Below are positions 20,972 through 31,605 of a stretch of 64,000 bases of DNA, in pieces (the stretch's first letter is position 1; the number at the start of each line of letters is the position of its first letter). The stretch comes from Cubamyces lactineus. Taxonomy: Eukaryota > Basidiomycota > Agaricomycetes > Polyporales > Polyporaceae. The position numbers and the translations under genes are program-made. The stretch covers positions 62,001 to 126,000 of the forward strand of contig JACDTU010000015.1 of the NCBI GenBank assembly GCA_022376465.1, written 5' to 3'. The notes under the pieces were generated by a model. The model saw only the letters and a list, made by a program, of their open reading frames with translations, was not told the origin of the DNA and did not search any database.

Positions 20972-21931
20972 GGTCGTGGTTGTAAAGGTATGATATCTGT
21001 TTTATAATCGTGTGGACACAATGGGTCACTTATGGTCGCCCTGAAAGAGCTTGTTGAGTATCAAGTGAGCGCGTTAATATGCGGATGGTGCTTACTTGGT
21101 TTCCAGCACCACCGATATGTATCGAACTAGAGTTGATGAAGGAGGTATTCTATCTCTCTGGGAAGTCTGTTCAGCTGCTGTAGAGTTCGTGCGCCTTTAT
21201 GGACGTGAAGCAAAGACGAGCTGCGGGCGTAGTTCTAGAGCCTGAGCAAGTAGTACTACTAAGCCGACAGTGCGCGGCTCCAAGGCGATGTGGCTGCGCG
21301 CACTGCGCCAAATCTAATCTAATCTACCCAGTTCTTACAGCGTCTATCTGTACAAGCTACGGGCATGGGTACATTCCCTGCTCAGCGCTCAGCTTGTTCC
21401 CTTGCGAATTCGCGTTCGTATGTCCCGCTGATACCGAGACAAGAAGCCGGGAATTGTGGCTGGCATTGTATCTACATGAGCACATGAACCAGGTCTGTCA
21501 AGTGGCAACAAAGCGGAACTCAGTGCTCATCCAGTACCCCTTCGTAAACCAGAACAGATAGTCTTGGAACCCATACTCATCCGTACAATACCATTGGCCA
21601 TGTAGCATGCATACAAGCTCAGGACAGTACCAATGACCCGAGATGCAGAGTTTGCCAAGGCGTTCGAGGCGCGGTGCGGATGTCGAACATTCCAGACGAG
21701 CGACATCGGCATGCACCGCATCGACTGAGATGCGGTGTCCTCACCGCTCACTTGCTCTGTTGCTCATAGCCGATATGACGACGTCCGAGGGCGATCAGGG
21801 TACCGGGTATGATGATGGCTATGTACATGTCGAAAGCGGATACAACACTAGGGGATGCTAGGTGACATGCGTTATCAGCAACCATGAGAGGGCACGGAGC
21901 TGACATAGTCGAATGTACGTACAGCAGTAGA
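20972..21931. other. Intergenic, no gene recognised
   Basis: Lies upstream of the ankyrin-like gene and downstream of the CHY gene. No frame here has a splice pattern or motif that I can support. Confidence 0.5.
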
Positions 21932-22505
21932 TCAGCCGATGCGGTCTGTGGTATCCAGTGCGAACAACGATCGAGAAGGATCTTGCTTCACTCGCTCGTC
22001 CTTCAGCATCCTGGAATGCAAGTTTAGCTATCGGACTGTGGGAGTACGTTGCAGGATGATACGCACCGGGCATTAATACGAGGATCATCTCCTTCAACGC
22101 CAAGGACCGCCTGTGGCGTCTTGGCCTCGATGACCTATGCGGGGTCAGAAGCGGCTCTTGTCAGAAGGAGCGATGGACAAACTCACGTAGTGGTTGTCGC
22201 AATGCGGGCAGTACTCGTCGCTCTCCTCGTAATTGCTCATGTCTTTGCGGAACGCCTTCTTGCACTTCTTGCACAGGAAGTGCATCTCGACGGTCTTCTT
22301 GAGACGGTGGTCCTGCGATTCCGCGTGGCACTCGGCGCAGTCGAACCATTGCTTGCAGCAGGGGGCACGGATGGCGACTTGCGCGTTCAGGATGTGTTTA
22401 CTGGGATGCGCATGGAGAAGACATCTGTTTGAGTAAGCGTTCGCTCACGGAGTGATTGCGATGTCCCGACAGGACATCGTTGGGAGCCCTGAGCACTTAC
22501 CACAT
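21932..22505 (-). CDS. CHY-type zinc-finger protein (121 aa)
   Basis: Four coding exons: 22505-22501 (only ATGTG), 22400-22187, 22134-22067 and 22010-21932, all with GT..AG introns, giving 121 residues in one frame. The product starts MCKHILNAQV and carries the Cys/His ligands of a zf-CHY domain: APCCKQWFDCAECH, then LCKKCKKAFRKD and EYCPHCDNHY. The end reads DPSRSLFALDTTDRIG. Length and motifs agree with the small fungal CHY proteins (distant relatives of yeast Hot13, a zinc-binding helper of the mitochondrial small-Tim import pathway) and with the zinc-binding module of RCHY1-type ligases. Without a RING it is not a ligase. Role here is inferred only from family. The five-base first exon is the reason a simple ORF search would miss the start. 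Confidence 0.88.
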
Positions 22506-23670
22506 CTTGATCTATGAATGTATGTGATGCAGATGAGTGTGCAGGCTGTAGTGTTATTGGTTAGGTGGTGGTGGTCAACGGTAAAGCTGTGAAGTACTTA
22601 CTGGAGCAATGTCGGACATCTCGGCCGGCGTCTTGCGATGGGCGTCATTTGGATGCTCGTCGTATGGTCTGGTTTCTACATTTCTCATTCGACCACCACT
22701 TTGTTCTCTCAATCCTCTCTAGCTATGCTCTCAATACTATGTATCGAGACTGTTATTTTCTTACTTCTGGCAGCGCGCGTTAGGAGATGACCGTGGACGA
22801 CTATATGCGGGGCGAATGAGGATTGGTAACAGCCAGTAAGCTTGTACCCCTACTCTGGCATATCTGACCCTGGAGTGAAATGAACATCTTCTACGTCTGT
22901 TATCTCATGACGAAGCCCAGGAACATCTTATATTCAGCTTCCTGCGAGATTCCCAAGCGTCGAAGCTAGGGGAAGCAGCGCTAGATTCCACCCCGAACGC
23001 GGTCCAGCTACTCTGCCGATAGCTAACACCATGCATCTCCTTCCATGACACGTAAGTTGGACGCCGTTGGATGGCAAGGTACGAGGGTGCGTACGCTCGA
23101 CGTCTGCAAGCGGTGCATTCCACCACTATTCCACCACCTCTCCGACGGCGAAAAGTCGGGCAATGCCGTTCATGTCGGTCTCGCGCTCTGTCCCAAAGAC
23201 ATCTGCCCCACTCGTCCTTCGGCGAAACTGTGGTCGTCCGCTAAGAGAGCGCCCTCAATCCTCTGATATCTACGACGCCCGTGGCTTCACGCGGATGGGA
23301 AGGACAAGTATTGACTGTAAGGAGAATTGTCGGACCACCGAGGGTACCGTCCGCCTGCTTCGCCAACGCTTCGAGCTGTTCCGCTCAAGTTGGAAGTGCA
23401 CGTAGTTTAGTAAACGCTTAGAGCCACAGCATCTTCACGTCTTCCCAACCCCTTCCTCGCGCTTTCTTTCTCTAAACTCTACGCATCTCGGCGTCTTGTT
23501 GTTAGTTCTGCGCAACCCGCCATGCCTCCTGCGCCGGCATCGATATCAGTGGCGGACATATCTCGGCCTCGCGCGATCCGTCAGCTGCCGTATAAGACTG
23601 CAACTCGGACTCGGACCGTCATCCTCGGGCTCCCTCAGTACCCAGATAACACCCTCTTCGACGCTGCAAC
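22506..23670. other. Intergenic / divergent promoter region
   Basis: Sits between the start of the CHY gene (-) and the start of the lactonase-like gene (+). The last 200 bases are pyrimidine-rich, usual for fungal promoters and 5' leaders. An ATG at 23522 opens a 78-codon frame that overlaps the lactonase start out of frame and could act as an upstream ORF. No other gene is recognised. Confidence 0.5.
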
Positions 23671-24854
23671 ATGGCTGTCTATCGCATTTTGGTCGCGTCG
23701 TACACGAACGAGGTCTACACACTCGCATTTGAGCCGGACACAGCGTCGCTCGCGCTGACCTCGAAGGTCACCGTCGGCCATCATCCGTCATGGATCACCC
23801 CGCACCCAGAAGACAAGAGCATCATCTTCGCTGGCGTTGAAGAAACAGTGGGAAAGATCGCCGTGCTCAAATACGACGAAGAGGGTCGCGGGACGGTGAT
23901 TAGCGAGATTTTGAGCGGAGGCGCGGATCCATGCTCGCTCCTCGCTCTTGGCGACCAGCTGCTGGTCGGGAACGTGCGTCGGACAACCATCCTACACCTC
24001 TTCGCGAACGAATCGCTGATAACAGACAGTCACTAGTACTCGTCCGGGACATTCGCCGTGGTTCCGTTATCGACTGAGGCCCCGCACCTACTCGCGAGTC
24101 AGACGTCCGTAATCCAGTTCTCTGGCACGGGTCCCAACAAGGAGCGCCAGGAGGTGTCGCACTTGCACCAGGTCATCAAGCATCCCGCGCGCGAGGAGGT
24201 GCTCGTCCCCGACCTCGGCGCGGACAGGACCCGGAGGTTGGTCCGCCAGACCGATGGGAAATGGGTCGAGCAAGGAGCGGTGTCGTACAAGGCAGGCTCT
24301 GGTCCTCGTCATGTCGCGTTCCACGGTGCGTCTCTTAACGTAGTTCCCGGCAACACGTATACTGAACGCTAACGCCAGAGGACGTACTTTACACCCTTCT
24401 CGAGTTGACAAGCGAAGTCGCTGCCCACCGCCTTCCTCCTCTACCTGCCGAACCCACGCTACTCGACACGGTGTCTACGATGGCGCAACCTCCGTCCGGG
24501 CCGGAGGCCGCACACATGCTAGCCGCGGAGATCCTCATCCCGCGCCCGAACGCGTCCTACCCAACCCCGTACATATACGTCTCGAACCGGAACGATCCCT
24601 CGCCCGAGGGCGACATCATTGCCATCTTCTCCCCAGTCGATAGCGAGGGAAAGATCGGGCGCGCTGCGGAGGTGCGCTCGGGGCTGAAGCACCTGCGCGG
24701 GATGGAGTTTGGTGGGGTCGATGGAAGGTGGCTCGTCGCGGGCGGCGTGCATGGTGGTGGAGTGAAGGTATTCGAGCGCGTTGACGGCGGGAAGGGGTTG
24801 AAGGAGGTCGCCAAGGTGGAGATCGAGGCGCCGACGGGTTTCTTGTGGCTGTGA
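23671..24854 (+). CDS. Lactonase-family beta-propeller (6-phosphogluconolactonase-like)
   Basis: Three exons, 23671-23973, 24037-24325 and 24379-24854, give 355 residues. The product matches the seven-bladed propeller lactonase family (Pgl/YbhE type, also fungal muconate-lactonizing-like enzymes): the start MAVYRILVASYTNEVYTL, HPSWITPHPEDKSIIFAG, the SHLHQVIKHPAREEVLVPDL blade with its conserved His and Asp, GSGPRHVAFH, and YPTPYIYVSNRND, ending LKHLRGMEF and an APTGFLWL tail. Family members hydrolyse 6-phosphogluconolactone in the oxidative pentose phosphate pathway; substrate of fungal paralogues is often unproven, so only the fold is firm. No signal peptide, so probably cytosolic. The chosen ATG is the first one in the propeller frame. 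Confidence 0.9.
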
Positions 24855-25884
24855 GCTGAGATGAAGGACCCGTCCGTCTGAGGTACCACGTCGAAGAAGT
24901 GTACGAATATATGTGGATTTAGGTATGTCGGATGCTTCCTCTCAACTCCGTTAAGCGTATTGACAATGCTAACCCGTCGTACGACTCGCAGTGATATGTA
25001 TGCCTGAAGATATGATCTTATTGATGCATGCGCTATTGATGCATGCGCTTGTCGGCTCCAAGCCCCGTACCCACGTTCTCTCTTAGACACCAAGGCCAGA
25101 ATGTGCAGGTAACGTATGAGCTGTGCATTGCGCCTCTGAAATAATCCCACATAGAAGCTTTCTGCCACCTTGAACACTTACCGCGTTAATCGGACGTGTT
25201 GAAGACCTCGGGTAGGCACGCTGCGAACCCTGATCTTACGCGTTTGCGCTCCATTTCTCGGACCAATCGCGGTTGAGGTACGCCGCTTTCTCATGCCAGT
25301 GTGCACGTCCTCGCCCTCTGACCCCGCCCGATTGCTCAGGGCAGAATGGGACAGGTATCGGTCTCAAGCAGCCTAGTTAACAGCCGCCGCCGCTGCCTAC
25401 TACGGCGGCGTCGGTACCCAGTCACTAGTTCTCAGGACTTTGCCACTGCCGAGACATTGCTCGGCCGCTGCTCGAATGTGATACTAGGTCCACCTCAGAA
25501 GGGGTAAGTGCTAGTCACTCTGCCTCTCATCGGATTCGAGCCCATTAGGGTACTTAATCGAGCAGAACTTGGCATGCATCGCGCCTGTATGTAGAAGGTG
25601 ACCCGACGCTACGCCGGCGTCGTCTTTGTTTGTCGCACCAGTAACATCAACCCGTTCTCACCGGCCTTCCGAGCGGCGCTATGGGGCGTATGTGTCAGAA
25701 CCGTGAATATCGATACGACTCTTGGCTGTACATACGGTACATCCGAGGACGCATCGGTGTCTATGTCGAAGCGGGTATCGACAAACCATTGGGAGCTATA
25801 AAATCGACTCCCTTCCGTCGCGTTCACGGACAGCTGTCCCTCACATCGAGTACTCCGAACCCTTCGCCCGCTCAACGCTCAAGA
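24855..25884. other. Intergenic, no gene recognised
   Basis: Contains a 15-bp tandem duplication (ATTGATGCATGCGCT twice, about 25018-25048) and a short CCGCCG-rich inverted repeat near 25380-25412. No supported gene. Confidence 0.5.
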
Positions 25885-27440
25885 ATGGCCGATAACTCGG
25901 GTGACGTATCGTGGGTCATTCCGTACTACTCAACACTGTGCGCATAATCTCGACTCATTCCGGAAATCCTATGCTGCAATACTGATTCGCTTGCATTGCA
26001 GGACTATTGAAAACTACTGTCTCATTGCGTCTTCAAGTGCGTCTTATCTCATTGAAAGGACGTTGCTCGCCGACAGCAGTGCTAATTGACGTCGCTTTCT
26101 TAGCGTTGCTCTGGTTCGACTTCCTGTCGACGCTCACGACGGAGTATCGCCGCATCTGGCGAAGAAAGTTCACCGGCGCAACATTGGTGTACATCGGGAT
26201 ACGCTATGTTGCAGTCGCTGAGCGCATACTTGACGTCCTGGAGGCCCTCGTGTGGACTTTAAGTGACAAAGTTGGGATTTCGCGCATGTAGCCTGATACT
26301 GAGATTGTTCTCTGACCATTGTAATTGTCTAGAGGTGCGCACATCGACTATTCTAGATAGGTGAAATCGGCTTACAGTATCTATATGGAAGTTGCGGGGG
26401 AATCAGCCATGCCGATGACATGCTCACGATCCTCAATGGCTTCGCATTTTGCGGTGAGACCAAAGTTTCGATGGCTGTAGGAATTTTGCTGACCAACTCT
26501 ATATAGCATTCGCTTGCATAAGGATTTACGCAATATGGGGGAGGGACTGGAAACCTCTGCTCATCGTCCTACCGTTAACCCTCTTTAAGCCAATCCTAGG
26601 GATAGTACGTACACGCTCGTGCCATGAGCGCGCGACGCGGCTGACTATGATACCGGAAGTATAAAACAACCGATTACACATCATTGGAAGCCGACTTTTC
26701 AGGCGGATGCTTGTCCATCGACAACTTCCCAGATAGTGTTTGGAATCTGTATGCCTCTTATTGTCATTGACTGGACGCGTCTGACAGATTCTGTTCACCA
26801 CAGCGGTATGGACGGCATGAAACGATTGACTACATGCGTACGTAGCAGAACACGATCTGGTCGGTCTGGCCATACTTTGGCTCGGTGTACGTGGACTTAA
26901 TACTGTCTGTTCGCCTCGGACTCGTACTCATCCAGTACATCAACTCGCAGATTCACCAACATCGCTGTCGCGCGGCTCATACTCAACCTACGCGGGGTCT
27001 ACTTTGCGGATAGCGCCGGAAGCGATGGAGGAACGTCGCTCTACTTGTCGTCCATGCGCTTCCGTGGGCTCGGCACTGCGAACATCGTCGGCAACCTGGG
27101 TGCAACGCTCATGCCCTCCGCCCGTTCCGCCGAACTCGAAAGCGTCCAGTTCGACGCCCTCCGCTCTATCGATGAAACGTACTCGCGATCTGAGGCCATT
27201 CAGCCAGAGTGCACAACAGGTAGCGAGGCTGCGGATGTATATGACACATGGGACGTGGAAGACGAGGTCCCGGAGTACTGCGATGACCCATTCACGCTGG
27301 GCATGCGAACGGCTATTTCGAACTCGATGGCCAAGCTCGCGAAGCCATCCTCGCATGACTTGACAGGAGGGCTCGTCGATTATACGAGAATAGAAGACGC
27401 AGCAGCAAGGAACCGTGAGATCAGGAGTACAGTCGATTGA
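25885..27440 (+). pseudogene. DUF6533-family gene, probably decaying
   Basis: Second full-length relative of the gene at 15757-17956, here on the plus strand. Exon 1 from ATG 25885 (MADNSGDVSWVIPYYSTL), exon 2 with ENYCLIASS, exon 3 with LLWFDFLSTLTTEYRRIW and RRKFTGATLVYIGIRYVA, an exon with GGISHADDMLTILNGFAF, an exon with RIYAIWGRDWKPLLIVLP, and a last exon with ARLILNLRGVYFADSAG ending at 27440. Introns and phases in the first half match the relative. In the second half the helix exon near 26740-26830 is poorly conserved, and the segments LVLIQYINSQ and FTNIAVARL adjoin with a one-base frame difference and no room for an intron. That suggests a pseudogene, though an unusual splice cannot be excluded. 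Confidence 0.6.
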
Positions 27441-28984
27441 ACGGGGGAGAGGTCAGAATTGAACGTCGTCAAGGTGTCACATAACGAGATGGAAGTAGGA
27501 GGAGGCCACACGCGCCGCGCGGACACGAAGAGGCACAGTTTATTGATGTAGGAGTGAGTGATAACATATTCAGGGCAAATGTCGTATCTCAACTCACCCG
27601 ATGCTGCAAGCTTCATGCCATAACACGAAATTCGGCTCGGTGTTTTGTCTGACTGAGCGCCTGCTTCAAGTCTTTGCATTGGCTAGGATGACATGAAGCC
27701 ATAATTGGTCAAACCCTGATTGACTGCCTGGGATATCGAGAATTAATCGCACCCGGGCAATACACGTTCCCTCGCTTGCGGACCCTGTCAAGCCCAGCAT
27801 CCAGGACCGTCCTCGCGTTCGGTGCTCTCAGAGTCGAGAGTACATCGCGGCATGCCGAACTAGGCTACAGAGTGGTTCAACAGACTATCACCTCAGAGTC
27901 GGACACCGCCTGCCTATGTAGGACCACGAAAACGTTGATGCAGGATGCCTGTTGTCTACGGCAACAGGTTCCCCGTCGCCTCGTGAATCGCGGGGCTCTG
28001 CCATTATCATGTAAGGCACGTCGTCTCCTTATCCGTGCTGCCCGCGTTGCCGTTTGCACTGACAGACCACCACTCTGCACAGTATGCGGGACCCGTTCTC
28101 GCTCATGTACTTAGCGGCGGCGGAACAAACCCTTCGTCTTTGCAAGCGAAGTCTTATATGCCACTCTCCACGCGGTAAAGGTTCTGCACAACTTCTCGGC
28201 TCCTGTCTTCAAGTGGAAGTGGAAGGAACACGTTGCGGACAGCAGTTCGGACTCGCCATCGCCTCTTGACATCGCCGTTTTGTCATGAAGCAGCCGGGTA
28301 TGTGATTTGCCACTCTGAGTTGCGACGCAACTAGCGCCCCATCCCTATGATGTACGACTTACCTACACGTTCAGAGCGTTCGGGAGGAATACTCTTAAGC
28401 GCCCTCTATGCCCCTCCGAATCAATGCAACACAGAACACGTACACTTACACGGCTTTTATTTTCGTCGACCTTCATGACTCAAGAAGACCAGCGGCAACC
28501 ATCGTCGCCGTCCATAACCTCGCGAACCGCCGCTGACTTTGAAACGAGGGGCACGATGCGAACAATCCAGCCAACGACGAGCCATCATCAAAGAGTACGT
28601 AACCGAAGTAGGTCTCGGAGCTGTCGCCTAGGCTTCGCCTCGCGACCTTATGCGGATTAGTAACCGAGCAACCGATTGTCTTGAGTCTGCGTCAGGGAGC
28701 GGACATCGAAAGCGGCCTCGCGCGCGAGCAAGCCCGTTGTCGTCAGGGCACGGGCAAGCCATATATACCGACACAGACGATTCTTGGCGATGGACATCGT
28801 CAAGCTTTCATGGTTCTTCCCCTGTTTACTCCTGCAGCTCTCCCGGTGTTCCTAGACATCCGTGACGCTCCTGAATTTGCATACCTGTGCGGCGCAAGTG
28901 CGAAGTCTATCACTAGAGATCGGCGATTACTCTCAGTGCCAAGGGCATAATCCGAAAAGTCTGATGCAAGAACAGCATGACCCG
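27441..28984. other. Intergenic, no gene recognised
   Basis: Several 60-110 codon open stretches on both strands, none with a motif. The last part could include a first exon of the gene proposed downstream, but no start was found that I can defend. Confidence 0.45.
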
Positions 28985-29173
28985 TTTCAGGTCGGAGGTT
29001 CGATCACGTCTGCCAGTAAGTCGTTTGACTTCGTCGTGATCACCGACATTGAGGAGATGCGGTGACTGCAGAACTGGATGGTAGCATGATCATCACGAAT
29101 TTGGTGACAGGATCTGCTTGGTGAGTGCCTACTCGGCCACGCATTATGGCCATATACCAACATTCCTCTTAGT

Positions 29174-30709
29174 ATGAGCTTCCTTTCGGCTTTTCACTGG
29201 GACTGGTCGCTGCTGAAGGGTAGAGTTGGCTGTAGACCCGGAGCTTTCGGGCTGTACTTTGGCTGTCGCTACTTGGCTATTTCGTCAATGTTCTCGACTA
29301 TCATGTTCTTAAACGCATTTCCCGTCACTCTCCTGAATGTGAGTTCGCGTTATCTCACCATAAAGGCCCGTGGTACTCATCTTTGTCACCCGCAGCCTCT
29401 GAGGTACATCGCTCAAGTAGGTGCATGGCAAGCTTGGATCAATACCGGACAGTCTTGTCTCAAGCTCCGTGTATGCATAAGGCAACTGCTGGGGTCGCGT
29501 TGGGGCTCTCCTATTCCATCTTCCTGATCCGCATGTGAGCACAGATCTCGAGCCTGAGTATTATTGCGAAGCGGCATTCACACAACATCCACAGTGCAGT
29601 CATCTTCAAGAACGTATGGGTTTCTGCCGTGCTGGACCTTCTGAAGGTGATATTTTGGGCCATCGTTTGGAAACGTGAGTGTCTTCAGCTACCATACAAA
29701 CGCGTCGCCGAAGACCTTACTACACAGACTCGTCTAGAAATGGGTGACGTCCCTTGGATCCACAGACCTCTAGGCACTCAGCTCGCTATGTTCGCATACT
29801 GTGAGAGGGAGCGAGGTCCACCTGTCTTGCGCTGAACTCGCTGAATCTAAACCCTACCGACAGGTGCTGTGGTATCGATGTTGTCCTTCTTCACTCTCGT
29901 TGTACACGTGATGTATGTCCGCAAAGACGAGCACCATTTCCGTGCACCCGCCCTTGCTCGTGCATTATGGAGAGGCGATGTCCCCGAGTATGCTCTACTC
30001 TGCGCGTCTGCGACAGTAGCGGCGGCAAGTCAGCTTCTCATATCTGAGTGCTGGCCGAGATGTTTTAATGCGACGTAACGCCGTACAGATCATCAGCTTC
30101 ATCGACTGGGATCCGTCTGGTGAGTCACAACGTGCATCACGATTTACTTCTTGCTGCTGGAATATTGAGTAAGAATACTCACTTTACGTCGTCTGCGACA
30201 GGATGTTCAAATTTCGTAAGCATGTGTAATTTTCGGTCTCTTCAACTGTCCTGGTTGATCGCTGTTCCGCCATTAGACAGCTGCCTATGTTGATTGTGAG
30301 TACCGAATATCAGTCACTAGCCAATCACTAACCAACGAATCTGAAACACCGTTATTCCTCACCACTACTCTAGTCAGCATCACGTATGTGCAGTCCACAA
30401 TCCCATCTAGCAATGCCTCGGCTCTGAACACCCAGTTTCTATTACAGTACCTTCATGGCGTGTCGAGTCTATCGCAACATGGCCGTCCGCCTAGATCGGT
30501 GTCCGTCCGAATTTTGCGTCTCCCTCCGCTGGTACGTCGATTTCCCTTGTCCAGAACCTTGCATGCAACTGATCTCCGCGGCGGTAGTGCGAGAGCGCTT
30601 GGACGACTCGCCGGCATGGTACTCAGCGGCGATAGCCGCAGCAGCAGGGACGGCCACCCGTCGGAAGCGGACGGCCACAGTGAGACTCGAGCCAAGAAAC
30701 GTTGCGTAG
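29174..30709 (+). CDS. Possible multi-exon membrane protein (fungal seven-helix-like)
   Basis: Several short exons with hydrophobic segments in the order expected for another basidiomycete multi-helix family: SAFHWDWSLLKGRV followed by FGLYFGCRYLAISSMF (after an acceptor at about 29172); VIFKNVWVSAVLDLLKVI (about 29605-29670); VSMLSFFTLVVHVMYVRKDE (29869-29940); and, after a GTATGT..TTACAG intron (about 30384-30456), TFMACRVYRNMAVRL, which resembles the last helix and the start of the cytoplasmic tail. Start, end and most junctions are not established. The gene could be decayed. It lies in the same area as two DUF6533-type genes, which fits a local family cluster. Confidence 0.4.
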
Positions 30710-31605
30710 AGCTGTCATTCGGTTCATGCCTCTCATGCCTGTGGCAGAAACCACCGAGAATATCGGAGCGCAGCACCCGCTCGGACGCCGCTGCGGACGT
30801 AACTGAACAGCAGGACCCGGAAGCTGCTACTGGCGGCCTTGACAATATTCCTCTGTCGACGTGAGTAGCAAATATTCCTCGTGGAGTCTGTGTACATGTC
30901 GTAGTGCCAGACTGAACGTACGCGGCTCATCCTCGATGATTGGCAGGATCCACAGTGCTCGATCTTCCCACCCGACTGGAAGCCTCCAAGCCCCCAGCCA
31001 GCACGCCCCGCGGAAATGCTTCCAGAACTCCCGGTCCACGTACGCCAACACGTCGCTCTACCAATCCCAAGAGGGGTAATGGCTCCGGCCTAACTAAGGC
31101 CTCAAGCTTTCGCGCCACTGGCTCAAGTAGGCCCGTTGTCCCTTGTTGATACTATCATCACACCCTGCATATAGGCCGGTTCTGCGCCGTCGCAATCTCC
31201 ATCGCAAATACCTTCACATTTACACTCCAAGTACCTGTTGCTATTACTCATCCCCTCAATGCTCGCTAGTTACCCGCCATCGTTTCTTGCCTGTTGTCTG
31301 CTCGGCTCAATCGTATTGTACATTACTGCCTCGAACACTGTACATCGCTATAGGTCGTGCTTTCCGACTGCTTTTTCGCTGTTCTCCTTTCACGCGTAGC
31401 ATATTGTGCGTCTCCGAAGACATCCACCGACCCTGACTTCGGGAGGGAAGTGAAAGAACGATGGATTGCATAGTAGCGTCTATGTATGACGAGAAACCGA
31501 GCACGGGATTACACAGCAAGGAATCGTGAAGTGTCATCAACAGACAAGTAAAAAAGGGAGCGTACGGGTATAACCGATGAGAGAAACCATGACGATAACG
31601 AGCAC
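30710..31605. other. Intergenic, no gene recognised
   Basis: Between the tail of the putative membrane-protein gene and the stop of the convergent P450 gene. Nothing with coding or repeat structure was recognised. Confidence 0.45.

Noticed and set aside
23522..23758. 78-codon frame as the real start of the lactonase gene
   Set aside because: It is out of frame with the propeller and has no splice that joins it; it is kept only as a possible upstream ORF.
30388..30864. 158-codon plus-strand open frame as a separate gene
   Set aside because: A GTATGT..TTACAG intron at about 30384-30456 and the CRVYRNM exon explain the region better as the end of the membrane-protein gene; the remaining frame is low in motif content.
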